Positions 10,580 through 22,435 of a DNA stretch of 64,000 nucleotides are shown here, piece by piece; positions within the stretch are counted from its first letter, which is position 1, and each line of letters begins with the position of its first letter. The notes below the pieces were generated by a model. It ran no database searches. It was not told the DNA's origin and was given only the letters and a program-made list of their open reading frames with translations. Where the stretch lies: the NCBI GenBank assembly GCA_027257055.1, contig JAPVLO010000074.1:1922001-1986000 (forward strand), given 5' to 3'. A program made the translations under genes and the position numbers. The stretch comes from Cephalopachus bancanus. Taxonomy: Eukaryota > Chordata > Mammalia > Primates > Tarsiidae.

Positions 10580-11985
10580 ATTGATTGAAAAGAAAAACCT
10601 TATTGAAATTTACATGATTTACACTGTCAAATTTGAAGACTTACTATAAAACTACACTAATCAAGACAGTAATAATGTTATTTAGACAAACATGCAAAGC
10701 AATAAAGCAGAATAGAGAAGCCAGAAATACAATCTCACACTTGGTTTTTTTTTCACCTGAGGTGCCAAAGAATTAAATTGTGAAAATATAGATTGAAACT
10801 GGATATTTAAGTGTAAATGTTAATTAATTGATTACTTTTTTAAACTAGGCACCAAAATAGAATTGAAAACCACAGCATACCCAAATAGATCTCATTAAAA
10901 ATTATAAGTTTAAATGTAATATATTAAAACTCAAGATAAAAACAGATAACATTTTGATGAAACATTTTGATTTAGGCAAAAATTTCTCAATATGATATCA
11001 AAAGCACTATTTAAGAAGAATTAGTAAATTCAACTTCATGAAATTTGAAAACTTTGATTCTTCAAAAGACACAAATTAAAAATTGAACAGATAAAGCATA
11101 TATGAGAGAAAGTATTTATAAATTATATAAGAAATGACTTGCTTTCAGAACATATACAGAAAACATGTAACTACATATTAAAACAAGAAACACATTACAA
11201 TGCTTTAAGAAATTCAAAAGACATTTCAAAAATGTACATATTAATAGCTATTGAACACAAGAAAAGATGTGCAACATCATTCATCATTAGGAATATACAA
11301 ATCAAAATCAAAGACAGAATGAATGACCTCTTCATAACTCCTAGGATGGTAGTGACCAAAGATAAATACAATACAAAGTATGGATAAGAGCCCGCGGGTT
11401 CAAGACCCGCCTGGGCAGCGAGACCTCATCTCTACAATAAATCAAAAAATCAGCCGGACTTGGTAGCGCGTGCCTGTAATTCCGGCAACTCGGAAGGCTG
11501 AGGTGAAAGGATCGCCGGAGCCCAGCAGGTCGAGGCTGCGGTGGCCGGGAGCAGCCACTGCACTCCAGTCTGGGCGACAGAGTGAGACTCCAACTGAAAA
11601 AAAAAAAAAAAAGTACAGATAAGAGTACAGTGAACTTGGAAACTTCTTCCAGTTCTAGCGTGAGTGTAAAATGGTATCGTCATCATGGAAAAGTTTCTTA
11701 AAAGATCAACCATAAACATATGATCCAAGAATTCTATTAATAAAAATCTATTTAAGAGAAATGCAAACACATATACAAAGAGTTGAACACTAATATTTTT
11801 AGTAGTATTTTAAATAATGACCCAAAGTGAAGGCAATCCAAACAGTCGTTTACTAACTGGTGAGTGTATAAACAAAATGAAGTTTATTCGTACATACAGA
11901 AACTACCAAAGTAAATGTTGAAAGGAAAAAGTGAGAACTGTAGGAGTGTGGACCACTGGTAGAACAGACCCTAAGCAAATGAGAG
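10580..11985 (+). mobile_element. Old L1 (L1M-type) ORF2/3' fragment
   Basis: Plus-strand decayed ORF2 and 3' sequence. Recognisable blocks are 'aaactacactaatcaagaca', 'gcaaagcaataaagcagaat', 'gaacacaagaaaagatgtg', 'aggaatatacaaatcaaaat' and 'aaacagtcgtttactaact'. An Alu is inserted at 11391. Reading frames are closed throughout, so it is a dead copy. The start and end are approximate. Confidence 0.7.
11391..11611 (+). mobile_element. 5'-truncated Alu inserted in old L1
   Basis: Begins within the left arm at 'cccgcgggttcaagacccg', so about 70-75 bp of the 5' end is missing. The rest is complete, with a pure A tail. An imperfect duplication ('agtatggataagag' before, 'agtacagataagag' after, 11612-11625) flanks it, and L1 sequence resumes on the other side. 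Confidence 0.9.
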
Positions 11986-11986
11986 G

Positions 11987-12117
11987 GGCTAGATGGTACA
12001 TGCTTGTTGTCCCAGCTACTCAGAGGGTTGAGGCAGGACAAAGGCCATCTCTTGACTCCAGACGTTTGACGCCATTCTAGGCAGTAACATAAGTAGACAG
12101 TGAGGCTCTCTAAACAA
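11987..12117 (+). mobile_element. Alu monomer (FLAM/FRAM-like)
   Basis: A single arm of 7SL-derived sequence: 'ggctagatggtacatgct', 'cccagctactcagagggttg', a degraded right end near 'agtgaggctctct', then an (AAAC)n tail. There is no second arm. Divergence suggests an old fossil monomer. Confidence 0.65.
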
Positions 12118-12448
12118 ACAAACAAAACAAAAAAAGAAAGAAGGAATATGAGAGGGAGTGGGGATGAAAGCCACAGTACAAAAGGAGTGATGAACCTAAA
12201 CTGAGAGAAAAAAAATATGACAAGAAGGAAGTAAAGAGAGAAGATGGAAACAGAGATTCAAATACATATTTAATATTCCACTGCAGGACTTTTTAAATAT
12301 TAGTTATAAATACAGATCATTAAAATTGCAAAAGCTAACTACAGAAATGTGAGCTATTTAAATAATACTTTCTTTTTTTGAGTTTTGTCATCAGAGTCAT
12401 TAAGTGGGCTTACATTGATATTAGCCACGGTTAGAAATTAAGCAATTC

Positions 12449-13299
12449 TTTAATGACTAGTGAGGCTGGGCATTTCTTCATGTATCTGTTGGTTGTTCAT
12501 ATGTCTTCTTTTGAGAAGTGTCTATTCAAAGTGTCTTTTGCTCACTTTGTAATGCTCAACTTCTCTAGTTATCAAAGAAATGCAGATTAAAACCACACTG
12601 AGATACCACCTAACTCCAGTCAGGATGACCATCATCAATAACTCAAAAAGCAACAGATGCTGGAGAGGATGTGGAGAAAAGAGAACACTTCCACACTGTT
12701 AGTGGGAGTGTAAACTAATACAACCTCTGTGGAAAAAAGTTTGGCAATTCCTAAAGATCTAAAAATCGACCTTCCATATGCCCCTCAATCCCCCTACTGG
12801 GAATATACCCAGAAGAACTCAAATCACACTATGAAAAAGACACCTGCATATGTATGTTTATTGTAGTATTGTTCATAATAGCAAAAACATGGAACCAATC
12901 AACTGGATAAAAAAATGTGGTACATATACATGGTGGATATTACGCAGTCGTAAAGAGGGACAAAAGTAAACTTCACAGCAACTTGGATGGACTTAGAGAC
13001 TATTATACTGATTGATCTGTCGCAGAAACAAAGAACTGATTATCACATGCTCTCATTCATAAGAGGACCTTGAACAATTATCATAATACTATATGAAAAC
13101 GATTAGTAGTAGCAGAAAACCACCTCTGGGAGTGGGAGAAGGGTCGGATTTGCAGTAGGGGAAATCTGCCAGGGGAGGGGGAGAGCACACCTCATCAACA
13201 AGGGTACTTGCATAATGAACATTTGTATACCTAACCCTGAATTGTACCCCACATCTTTAAAATAAAAAAAATTAAATTAAAAATAAATAAAAAAGAACC
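12449..13299 (+). mobile_element. 5'-truncated L1 with 5' inversion
   Basis: The right part (from about 12552) is plus-strand L1: the ORF2 end from 'tatcaaagaaatgcagatt', then the 3'UTR ending 'ttgtaccccacatctttaaa' with an A-rich tail. The left ~100 bp (12449-12551) is the same L1 region in opposite orientation ('tgactagtgaggctgggc', 'tcttcttttgagaagtgtct'). The two parts overlap by about 30 bp of L1 sequence at the join, as expected for twin priming. A near-duplication 'taagcaattc' (12439-12448) / 'taagcaactc' (13300-13309) flanks the whole, with one mismatch. Confidence 0.85.
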
Positions 13300-13309
13300 T
13301 AAGCAACTC

Positions 13310-14039
13310 AAGCATCCATAAGTTTTTACTGAAAAATAGAAGCAAGCATCCTACTTTCATACAAAGATCATAGGAAGAGGTAGATGTCACAGTGCTTTTA
13401 TTAGTAGTAATAAATAAAAGACCTAACTAAGAAAATGAAAATTGTATTTATTTCAGTAAAATAATTTGAATGATACAACAATGGTAGATTAACTAACCCA
13501 ACAATGCCAAGTTTCAACAGTGCCTATTTTGCCAGACAACTTTCTACTGTTACTATATGATAAATTTTGATAAATTTTTGATAAATTTTGATTACTATTG
13601 CAGTCCCACTGAAATAGTATACTTATAAAATAACTCAAGGAAAAATAGTAAATAGATTCAGGGTGTTTTATTTATTATATACTACACAATATAGGATTAA
13701 TTTGGGTTTATCTAGATTTTGATTTTCCTTTTAGTTGTCATTCTACCTTAGTATAATGTTTAGGATCCTTTGGGTAAAAATTAAAATGTTAGGCTAACAA
13801 TGCCCTATGTTCTTTTTTTCTGTCTCAAAAACATGTTCCTATTGATTAGCCTATGTACAAGTGCCTAGATCTTCTGTTTTATTTCATTATGAAATCTTAT
13901 TTTATTTTTATTGAATAACAATAGTATCAGGAGCTAAAGTTTAAACCTCTACATATTGTTTTTTAAAAAATCCCTTATTTCATTGTAGTTTAAAATAAAT
14001 TTCTCTTTATAAAGCACAAAATGACTATAAGGTAGTGTG
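13310..14039. other. AT-rich unique DNA, no gene seen
   Basis: No clear repeat or gene. A short tandem 'gataaatttt' motif repeats about three times near 13558-13592. Confidence 0.5.
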
Positions 14040-14805
14040 CTTTTTATTTAACTTTATTTTATTACAGAGTTGTGGGGCACAAATGAGGAATATGTACATA
14101 AGTAGTCTACATACAGGTGATCCTCACTTCTCCTGGTTTAGGAACAGGTATCCTTTGTGTTATTATGTGCTCCCCTTCTTTGCCCTGGAAGTATCGATCT
14201 CTCCCTTTTGCCATTGTCACTATTGTTCAGGTCCCACTTATAAGTGAGAACTTGTGGTATTCAGTTATTTGTTTCTATGCTACATTACAAAGCATGATAG
14301 TCTCCAACTTCATCAAATTTATTGTGAGATTCATGATTTTGTTCTTTTTTATGCCTGAATAATACTCCATGATGTATATGCACCACATTTTCTTTATCCA
14401 GTCCACTTTTGATGGACAGTAGGGTTGGTTCTTGTTTTTGCTATTGTGAAAAGTACAGCAATAAACATGTGAGTAGGGATGCCTTTTTTGTAGAACAATT
14501 TATGTTTTTCTGGGTTTATTACCAGAAAGGGAATTGCTGGATCATACGGAAGGTCAATTTCTAGTTCTTTTAGAAGTAACCACACTATTTTCCATAGAGT
14601 TTGAATTAGTTTGTGCTCTCACCAACAGTGTAGAAGCGTTTTCTTTTCTTCACACCCGTCTGAGCCTCTGTTGTTTGCTGATTTATTATTCATGACCATC
14701 CTTACTGGAGTTAGGTGGTATCTCAATGTGGTTTTGATTTGTATTTCTCAGAATTAGGGTAGCTGAACATTTTGTTATGTATCTGTTGTTTGCTCCTATG
14801 TTTTC

Positions 14806-14852
14806 TTTTTTTTTTTTGAGTTGGAGTCTCACTCGGTCACCCAGACTGGAGT
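14806..14852 (-). mobile_element. Short Alu tail fragment inside L1
   Basis: A T-run plus 'gagttggagtctcactcgg' and 'acccagactggagt' is the last ~47 bp of a young Alu. It sits in L1 text that would otherwise read 'cttttgagaagtgtctagtc'. It is extremely 5'-truncated, and no target duplication longer than 'gaagtg'-scale microhomology is visible. Confidence 0.8.
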
Positions 14853-15664
14853 GAAGTGTCTAGTCATGTCTTTTGCCCACTTTTTATTAGGATTCGTTTA
14901 AGTTCCCTGAGGTTCCTGGCTGTTAGACCCTTGTCAGATACACTATAACAAGTATTTTTTCCATCCTGTATGTTATCTTCCCACTCTTTTGATTTTTTCT
15001 TTTGCTGTGCAGAAGCTTTTCAGTTTGATGGGGTTCAACATGTCTACCAAAGTTTTTATGGTATTCAATTTTGGAGATTTGTTAAAAAATTGGTTGCCTA
15101 CTCTGATGTGCATAAGTGGGTTTCTTATGTTTTCTTCTAGGATTCTTATAGTTTGAGGTTTCACATTTAAGTCTGATACATTTAGAGTTGATTTTTGTAT
15201 AAAGTGATAGGTATGAGTCCAGTTGCATTCTTCTGTGTGTGGTCAGTCAGTTTTCCCAGCACTATTTACTCATAAAAGTCTCCTCTCCCCAGTGATTGTT
15301 ATTGATGGTTTTATCAAAGATGAGTTGGTTGAGAAATTGAGGTCGTACATCTGAAATCTCTGTCCTGTTCCGTAGGTCTAAATGCCTATTATTGTTCCAG
15401 TACTAGGATATTTTGATTATTGCAGCCTTACAGTAAAGCTTAAAGTCTGGAAGTGTGATACCTCCCACTTTGTTTCTTTTGGATTGTTTTGCCTGCTCAT
15501 GCTCTTTTTTGTTTCCATAAGAATTTCTGTACTGTCATTTCTAGGTCTGAGAAGAATGGTGTTGGTAATTTGATGGGTATTAACGTTGAATCAGTAGATT
15601 GTCTTGGGTTGGATGGACATATTCACAGTATTGATTCTTCTAATCTATGAACAAAGGATGTTTT

Positions 15665-16135
15665 TCATTTGCTTATGTCATCTTTGATTTCTTTGAGCAG
15701 TGTTTTGTAATTCTGGCTGTTAAGGTCTTTTGCTTCTCTGCTTAGGTAGATGACAAGATATTTCTTCCTTTTTTTTATGGCCATTGCGAATGGGATTGTG
15801 CTTTTTATTGTTTTCTCTGCCTGTTTGCTGCTGGTATATAGAAATGCAGCTGTCTTTTGCATGTTAAGTTTGTATCCCGAAACTTTACCAAAGTCATTTA
15901 TCAGTACAAGGAGTCTTTCGACGGACACTCTTGGGTAATCAATGTATAGAATTATATCATCTGCAAAGAGAAACAGCTTAATTTCCTTTTTTTCTATTTG
16001 GATACCCATGATTATTTTCTCTCTTGATCTAGCAAGGACTTCCAGCACTATGTTGAACAGAATGGGTGAGAGTGGAAAACCTTGTCTTGCTTCTGTTTTC
16101 AGGGGAGATGTTTCCAACATCTGTCCATTGATCAA
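15665..16135 (-). pseudogene. L1 ORF2 reverse-transcriptase fragment
   Basis: A 156-codon open frame from the LINE-1 reverse transcriptase. It contains the ARQG motif (template/primer grip region) near its residue 17, then the polymerase catalytic motif LFADDIILY, with codons for FADD at 15957-15968. The following [15 protein letters not shown] matches the next conserved RT block. Full ORF2p is about 1,275 residues with endonuclease, RT and Cys-rich domains; only the palm core is open here, and stops and frameshifts close the flanks. The Met start is a chance internal one. It is a fossil part of the inverted L1 at 14040-17366. Confidence 0.85.
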
Positions 16136-17096
16136 TATGTTGGTGTGGGTTTATCATTGATGGCTCTTACTGTTTTGAGGTATGTTCCTTCTGTGTTTAG
16201 ATATTCAAGGGTCTTATCAAGAAGGGATTTTGGGTTTTGTCAGAAGCTTTTTCTACATTTAATTATATGATCTAGTGGTATTTGTTTTTGTATCCATTAA
16301 TGTATTGAATTACATTTATGATCTTTTGAATATCGAACAACCCTGTATCCCAGGAATGATGCCTGCTTAATCATGGTGGATAATTCTCGAAATGTGTTGC
16401 TGGATCTAATTTGCTAGAATCTTATTGAAATTTTTTGCATCTATGTTAATCAAGTACACTAGCTTGTAATTGTCTTTCTTTGTTGGGGTTTTTTCAGGTT
16501 TAGATATCAGTGTGACATTAGCTTAATAAAGTGGTTTGGGAGAATTCCATCATTCTCAATTGCACAGAATACTTTCAATAAGATTGATGTCATCAAAGCA
16601 ATATTGAGAGGAAAATTTATATCACTTCATACACACATCAAGAAAACAGAAAGATCATAAGTAAACAGTCTAACATCTATCTTAAGGGAGCTAGAAAGGC
16701 AAGACCACTAATATCCTAACTTCAACAGAAGAATCCAGATCACCAAAATAAAGTCATAACCGTTGGGCATGGGAGACAAAAATATCATAGAAAAAAATCA
16801 AGACAAAGCCTGGTTCCTTGAAAAGATAAATAAGATCGGTGGACCCCTAGACAGATTGACTAATAAAAAGTACAAGCCCAAATAAACACAATTAAAAATG
16901 CAAAAGATCAAGTCACAAGTGACCCCGAAAAAATTCAAAAGATTATTAGAAATTACTGTGCACACTTGTATGGAAATAAACTAAAAAATCTAAAGAAAAT
17001 GGAGGATTTTCTGACTCACATAACATTCCAAGGTTGAAACAAGAACTCGAAACCCTAATCAGACCAACAACAACCCAGGAAAATCAACGCTGTCAC

Positions 17097-17330
17097 GCCC
17101 CCGGTCACCGCAGCCTCGACCTGCTGGGCCCCGGCTATCCTTCCGCCTCAGCCTTCCAAGTAGCCGGAACTACAGGCGTTCGCTACCACGCGCGGCTAAT
17201 TTTTTGATTTACTGTAGAGATGGGGTCTTGCCAAGTTGCCAGGGGTGGTCTGAAACCTGCGGGCTCAGGCAATCCACTCACCTCAGCCTCCCAAAGCCTG
17301 GGATTACAGGCTGAACCACCGAGCCCGGCT
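17097..17330 (-). mobile_element. 3'-truncated, tailless Alu in the inverted L1 arm
   Basis: An antisense Alu complete at its 5' end ('accgagcccggc' on the right) but lacking the last ~50 bp and the poly-A tail. The left edge begins directly in 'gcccccggtcaccgcagcc'. A 6-bp repeat 'tgtcac' flanks it (17091-17096 and 17331-17336), and L1 text resumes after it. It belongs to the 'caacttggc' linker group. A missing tail is unusual for a retrotransposed Alu. Confidence 0.85.
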
Positions 17331-17366
17331 TGTCACAAGAATTCTACTTACAAGAAAAAAAAAAAG

Positions 17367-18110
17367 TCATTTTAAGTCACAGGAACAATTAAATTAGGAA
17401 CATTAGATATGTTTTTATATGCTGCAAAAATGCATTACAAAATTCTACTTAGACATTTCTGAAGAATGCATGTCTAACAAATGTGACAATACTTATTGCA
17501 GAGAATTATTTGTATAAGGTAAAATTTAAATGCAATATATAACTTTTTAGTAATCTGTTAATAAATTAGCTGATGACACAGAGAAAATAAAGAATTACAC
17601 ATAATATTTTTATGGCATACAATTCTAGATATTTGGAAATTTAAGGAATTTCTTTAAAATGACCCTACTAACTAACATAGTAACTACAAAAAGGAAACTC
17701 ACTTTTAAAAATGTGCCAAGCAACCTTACAATTAACATGGTTTGATATAAAGAAAAAGTTATCTGCTATGACAATTATTTGTTTGTCCTAATTGTTGTGT
17801 GTGTTCCTGCATATGTGTATGTGTGTAATTTTATAGATGATAGTTTAAAATTTTGTATGGTGAATTCATAAATTAAATTTATGAAAATACTAATGAAAAA
17901 CACTTAAGTCATTGTGCCTCTACTTCCCCAACAATGAAAGGAGATTATTGTAAGTTATCTATAAATGATATATGATCATTTTCATATTCTTTGTCACAAT
18001 TTCTAAAATTGTATGAATCTGATTATTCTCAATTAAATTAATTCTTTATAAATACTGGTGATTTTTTATTTCTTTTTTGTGAAGACTTCAAAAAATTAAT
18101 GTGTTCCTTT
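17367..18110. other. AT-rich unique DNA, no gene seen
   Basis: No repeat family or gene recognised. A short TG-rich patch lies near 17795-17825. Confidence 0.5.
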
Positions 18111-18111
18111 T

Positions 18112-18400
18112 TGATCCATTTATTCATCAAATACACACTTGGTGCACATTTTTATTATAATCATTTTGCTCATCAATATGGATACAGAAATGAAAGACAA
18201 TCTTTCTTTGAGAAGCCAATCAAATAAACTGAAAATTATATGTGAACAATATTAAGTATTGTATTAAGGTTAAGTATTGAAATAGAAACAAGTATGTAGT
18301 TGAGTGGAATAGGCCAAAAAAGCACATGCACCAGGATAGAGTTATGAGAGACTTTCTGGAGGAATCATTTTTTTCAGCCAAAAGTTGAAGAACAGCTAGA
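18112..18400 (-). repeat. L2 LINE fragment, antisense
   Basis: The order 'ccatttattcatcaaataca', 'acttggtgcaca', 'gatacagaaatgaaagac', 'gaacaatattaagtattgt', 'gagagactttctggagg', 'aaagttgaagaacagctaga' parallels the reverse complement of the L2 3' region. Ancient, mammal-wide and highly diverged. Confidence 0.55.
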
Positions 18401-19065
18401 TGAGATGGTTATTTTGTTTTAAGTAATACTATTCCTTTAATGCATGTTATGAAATCTAGAAATCTATGGTTAATAAAAAACATATTTGAGCTAGAATTTA
18501 AGTAGGGTTAACTTAGATTTAAAAATAAAATACTTATCTTCGAAATAAAAATAATCTGCATTTTCATAATTTTTAAATAAAAATTTTATTGATCTCAAAT
18601 TCATTTAAAAATCAGTGTTGATGTGCTATATCCTGCTTATCATTTGGAAATAAAAGATATTTACCAAATGACCTTTCTTTACTAAAGTACACATTCAATA
18701 AATGTCAAATACAAATACATTAGAAATAACTTTATTTAACTTGATTTTTATGCCATTTTGTACATTAAGTATCTTGTCCTGCTCATATAAAATGATTAAA
18801 TACACTACTTTCTGATCTGCTAATGATTGATATACAAAATGTTAAGAGTATTTCAAACATTAAAAAGGATTGAGTTAAGAAAATTGAGCTATACATGATG
18901 AGATCCAAGTTTCTTCTTAGGTTGATGAGATTGCTCTCATTTCTTCACATTCTGCCAGGAAGAGATATGACCATGCAAAGTGGTAGAAACTGGCACTTAA
19001 CCATATCTTTAAATCTTTGCAATATGTCAATTTTAGGACTGAATATACTTCTCTCTCTCTCCATA
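18401..19065. other. AT-rich unique DNA, no gene seen
   Basis: No coding or repeat signal beyond AT-richness. A CT-dinucleotide patch (19050-19061) leads into the next microsatellite. Confidence 0.5.
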
Positions 19066-19142
19066 CATATATATGTGTGTGTGTGTGTATATATATTATA
19101 TATACACACACACGCACACACACACGCACACACACACACATA
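19066..19142. repeat. Compound (TG)n-(TA)n-(CA)n microsatellite
   Basis: A (TG)n block, a central TA-rich block and a (CA)n block with interspersed 'cgca' units. Because TG and CA pair, the tract is a quasi-palindrome of about 75 bp that could fold into a hairpin or cruciform. Confidence 0.9.
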
Positions 19143-20272
19143 CCTAAAAATCAGAAAGTATGAGTAACCAATTGGATCTGTCCCTAGAAATGACTCCCAA
19201 ATTAGTTACTGGATAATATTCTCCAAACCATTTGTTTGACTTCTCTATTCTCTGCTTACTTATTTACTTAATTAATACATTTAAGAAGCTTGCATATACC
19301 ATGCTCTTGCAGTCATTTTACTAAAGGATCAGAAATCATGTACTCTGGCAGATTCTGACAAGAGATTTAATCTCCATAATTTGTGTTTAATGTCATTGAG
19401 TCTTTTCTCCAAATTTTGATCACTATATCCTCCAAAATATGTAAACTTAATAACAAAATATAATAAGTATAATCACTAATTATCATATTATGGTTTAGAA
19501 TAACATCAACATCTGTTTAAATTTTAAAATAGTAGCATTTTACTAAGTTTGATGATAATTGTAGGTTTCTTTGTATATTCTCAGACTGGTTTTCTAGTCT
19601 TCTGTTCTGCTCAGCTAGATTTGGGCAACGGTCTGGAGGGGAGAGGTGTATTTGAAATTGTGTTCAAAGATTCTTGTATACCTAATTTTGCCATTCTAGT
19701 CCTCTATATCCATGAGAAACTTGCTACTTTCTCACATAGAGCTTTTTCTGATTTGTCCAAGATTTGGGAAATTTCCCACACTTAGATAAAGGTCCTCAAT
19801 TTACCCTAAGAGATTCGTCACACTCTGGGGTTTTATGGCCTCTAGACCTTGTTGTTCTGAATGTTTCAAATAAATTAAAAATACAGGATCTCAGAATCTA
19901 AATATAATCAAGTATGTCCAAAGTATAGCCTAGTTTATGTATATTTTTTAACCTTATGCGATATTTGTTTAGGTGTATTAGAATGTTTTTCAAATTAATT
20001 ACTTGCATTTTAATCTTCCTTCCTTGAAAAACTTCAGTTTTTTGGATTTTTCAAACATTTTTTAGCAATGATCCATTGGTTACAAACCCAAAGTTTTCAT
20101 ATGAAAATACTATTAACTTATTATGCCTGGAAAATAGCTTTAGAATAAACTGTGTAACCACATTAACTGAAGATCAGATCTGACTAAAAGAGTAGCAGCT
20201 CAAAAATTATTGCAAAAAATAGGAACTTTATTATAAATATGTAGCTATTATATATAAAATATATATAATAGC
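19143..20272. other. Unique DNA, no gene seen
   Basis: No recognised repeats or genes. A 78-codon open frame at 19549-19785 has no motif and no coding-like context. Confidence 0.5.
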
Positions 20273-20287
20273 TATTTTTCAACTTTT

Positions 20288-20579
20288 TTTTTTTTTTTTT
20301 TTTAGTTGAGTCTCACTCTGTCGCCCAGACTGGAGTGCAGTGGCCGCTCTCGGCCACTGCAGCCTCGACCTGCTGGGCTCCGGCGATCCTTCCACCTCAG
20401 GCTTCCAAGTAGCTGGAACTACAGGCGCGCGCTACCTTGCCCGGCTAATTTTTTGATTGATTGTAGAGGTGAGGTCTCACCAAGTTGCCCAGGTGGGTCT
20501 CAAACCCGCAGGCTCAGGCAATCCACTCACCTCAGCCTCCCAAGGCGCGGGATTACAGGTTGAGCCACCGAGTCCGGCT
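20288..20579 (-). mobile_element. Alu SINE, full-length, antisense
   Basis: Poly-T tail, then 'tctcactctgtcgcccagac' through 'gagccaccgagtccggc'. A perfect 15-bp duplication 'tatttttcaactttt' (20273-20287 and 20580-20594) flanks it. It has the longer 'caagttgcccagg' linker form. It is inserted next to a TA-rich inverted tract (20243-20275). Confidence 0.95.
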
Positions 20580-20594
20580 TATTTTTCAACTTTT

Positions 20595-22264
20595 AAATTA
20601 TCAAATAAAATTCCATTGAAGAAAAATACACATAAAATGCTAAAATTATTATCAACATGAATTAAAAGAATATTGACAAATATGTATCTATATGTCTAGA
20701 TTTATATTATTTTCTAGAATTGCTAAAATAATCTATCAAACACAAATGGGAAGTTCTAGACCATAACCAATTACATTGGAATGGGCTTTAATCAATCACC
20801 ACCCACTATACTCAGTTCACTAATTCTCACATGGGTGAAAATTAAGATGGGAAGATAATTAGGAGCCTGACACCATCCTTAGCTTGAGTTCCTTGACAAA
20901 AATACTAACCACTTCATAATACTAACAAGGTAAAAGTGCTTGCCAGAATGTCAATCGGTTATATGTATGAAGGTTTTCCTTAAAATAAATGATGAAATCT
21001 ACTAGCAATGTTAAATTCACATTATTGTAAAACAATATGAAATATAAATAAGACTACAAGCCAAGCATGTAGTTGTTGGGAAAATTTAGAACATTCCCTA
21101 ATATTATGAATGTGCTTTTCATTATGTTTAAATTTAACCCACATCTGCACCTTAAAAAAGAATGAATAAAATAAAATGTTATATAAATATTCATTACATT
21201 ATGATTTGCTGCGTAATCTTTTGTCTGTCTTTTTTTAATTGCCTGCCGATAAGCTGGCCTATCTCCTTCAAAGAACAGCAGGAGTTCTCTCAGGTTTCCA
21301 GAGGATGAGATACCATGAAATGTGAGAATACAAATAAAGGATTAATCAGAGTGCATGTAAGATAATTTAAAACATATTTTACAACATAATTCAATTTGCT
21401 GAACTTATTACTGATCATATTTTTTTAAAATGCTACTAGAAAATGGGGTGAGAAAATATATCTATGAATGTAAGATGTCTCCGGGCCTTGGAAATCATTA
21501 AACAGCAAAATATATCCTAGATAATTCTTTAGCCACATTCCTTTAGATTAAAGCTTCTCTCTTATCCTTCATCACATTGGACTTCACATAAATATTTCCT
21601 TCATTCAATGTCTTTAAAACGTTAGGAAGAATATCATGTCCAGTTTCACTTTAATACACTTAAATAGGCAGCAATGAAAATGAAAATACTTTCACTTAGT
21701 TTATAGTCTCTCACTTCTATTTCTATATCTGTGTATGTCTTTACATTTGAGAAAATTCCATTTTTAGGCAAAATAATACATGCTAGTCATTCCTAAATTT
21801 ATTAATTTGTTGAAAAAATGAGTGAACAATACTATTACTCTGTAAGTTATAATAAGTTTTATTAATACAGGATATTTTAGTTTTGTAGATATAAAGGCTA
21901 CATCAGATTTATTTTTGTTAAAACAGCGATAATCCTTAACAATGCTTGAATACCTAGTCCCTTAGAAGACTCTGAAAAATGTTTCCTATAATTTCTCTTA
22001 TTTAATTCAGAAATCACACACATTTGCCCATAGAGATACCAAGGATAGGACAAGGTACTCTGTTAAAGAGCACACAACAAAATGGCAAATTTATGAAGCT
22101 TGATTCCACAGACCACAGTCTGGATCTTTGAGCAGTAACTACCTGACACATAAATTCAGGGATGAAAATATCAAGGTAGAGGTAAAATATATGTAGTTAT
22201 TTTCATCAAGAGATTAATTTTAAAGCTATGTTTGGTTTTCAGCAAGATAATGAAGTAAAATTTT
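20595..22264. other. AT-rich unique DNA, no gene seen
   Basis: No repeat family or gene recognised. Short ORFs are absent or low-complexity. Confidence 0.5.
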
Positions 22265-22435
22265 ATTTGTACCTGTTTTATCTATGAAAACGTCCACAGG
22301 AATCTACACAGCAACTTTAATACCAAAATTTTTTTTAAAAAGTAACCTATATGTCATACAACTGATGAATGTTGAAATACATTGTAGGCCATTATCACCA
22401 TGGGATTCTACTCAGCTATAAAAAAGTTCAAAGCA

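Larger units (their letters stand above)
14040..17366 (-). mobile_element. Long L1 with 5' inversion, antisense
   Basis: From 14040 to about 16590 the minus strand reads L1: a T-rich tail on the left, 3'UTR, ORF2 C-terminal region, then reverse transcriptase. From about 16595 to 17366 the orientation flips, and the more 5' part of ORF2 reads on the plus strand ('gaggaaaatttatatcact' ... 'aacaacaacccaggaaaatc'). Compared with the L1 at 36-38 kb, the two arms abut with roughly 50 bp of L1 missing at the join, fitting twin priming. It is interrupted by a 47-bp Alu scrap (14806-14852) and a 3'-truncated Alu (17097-17330). ORF2 has many stops apart from one 156-codon open piece. Confidence 0.88.

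Noticed and set aside
18917..19141. Cys/Val-repeat peptides from the TG/CA tract as a small protein
   Set aside because: Translation of a dinucleotide repeat in both strands, not a gene.
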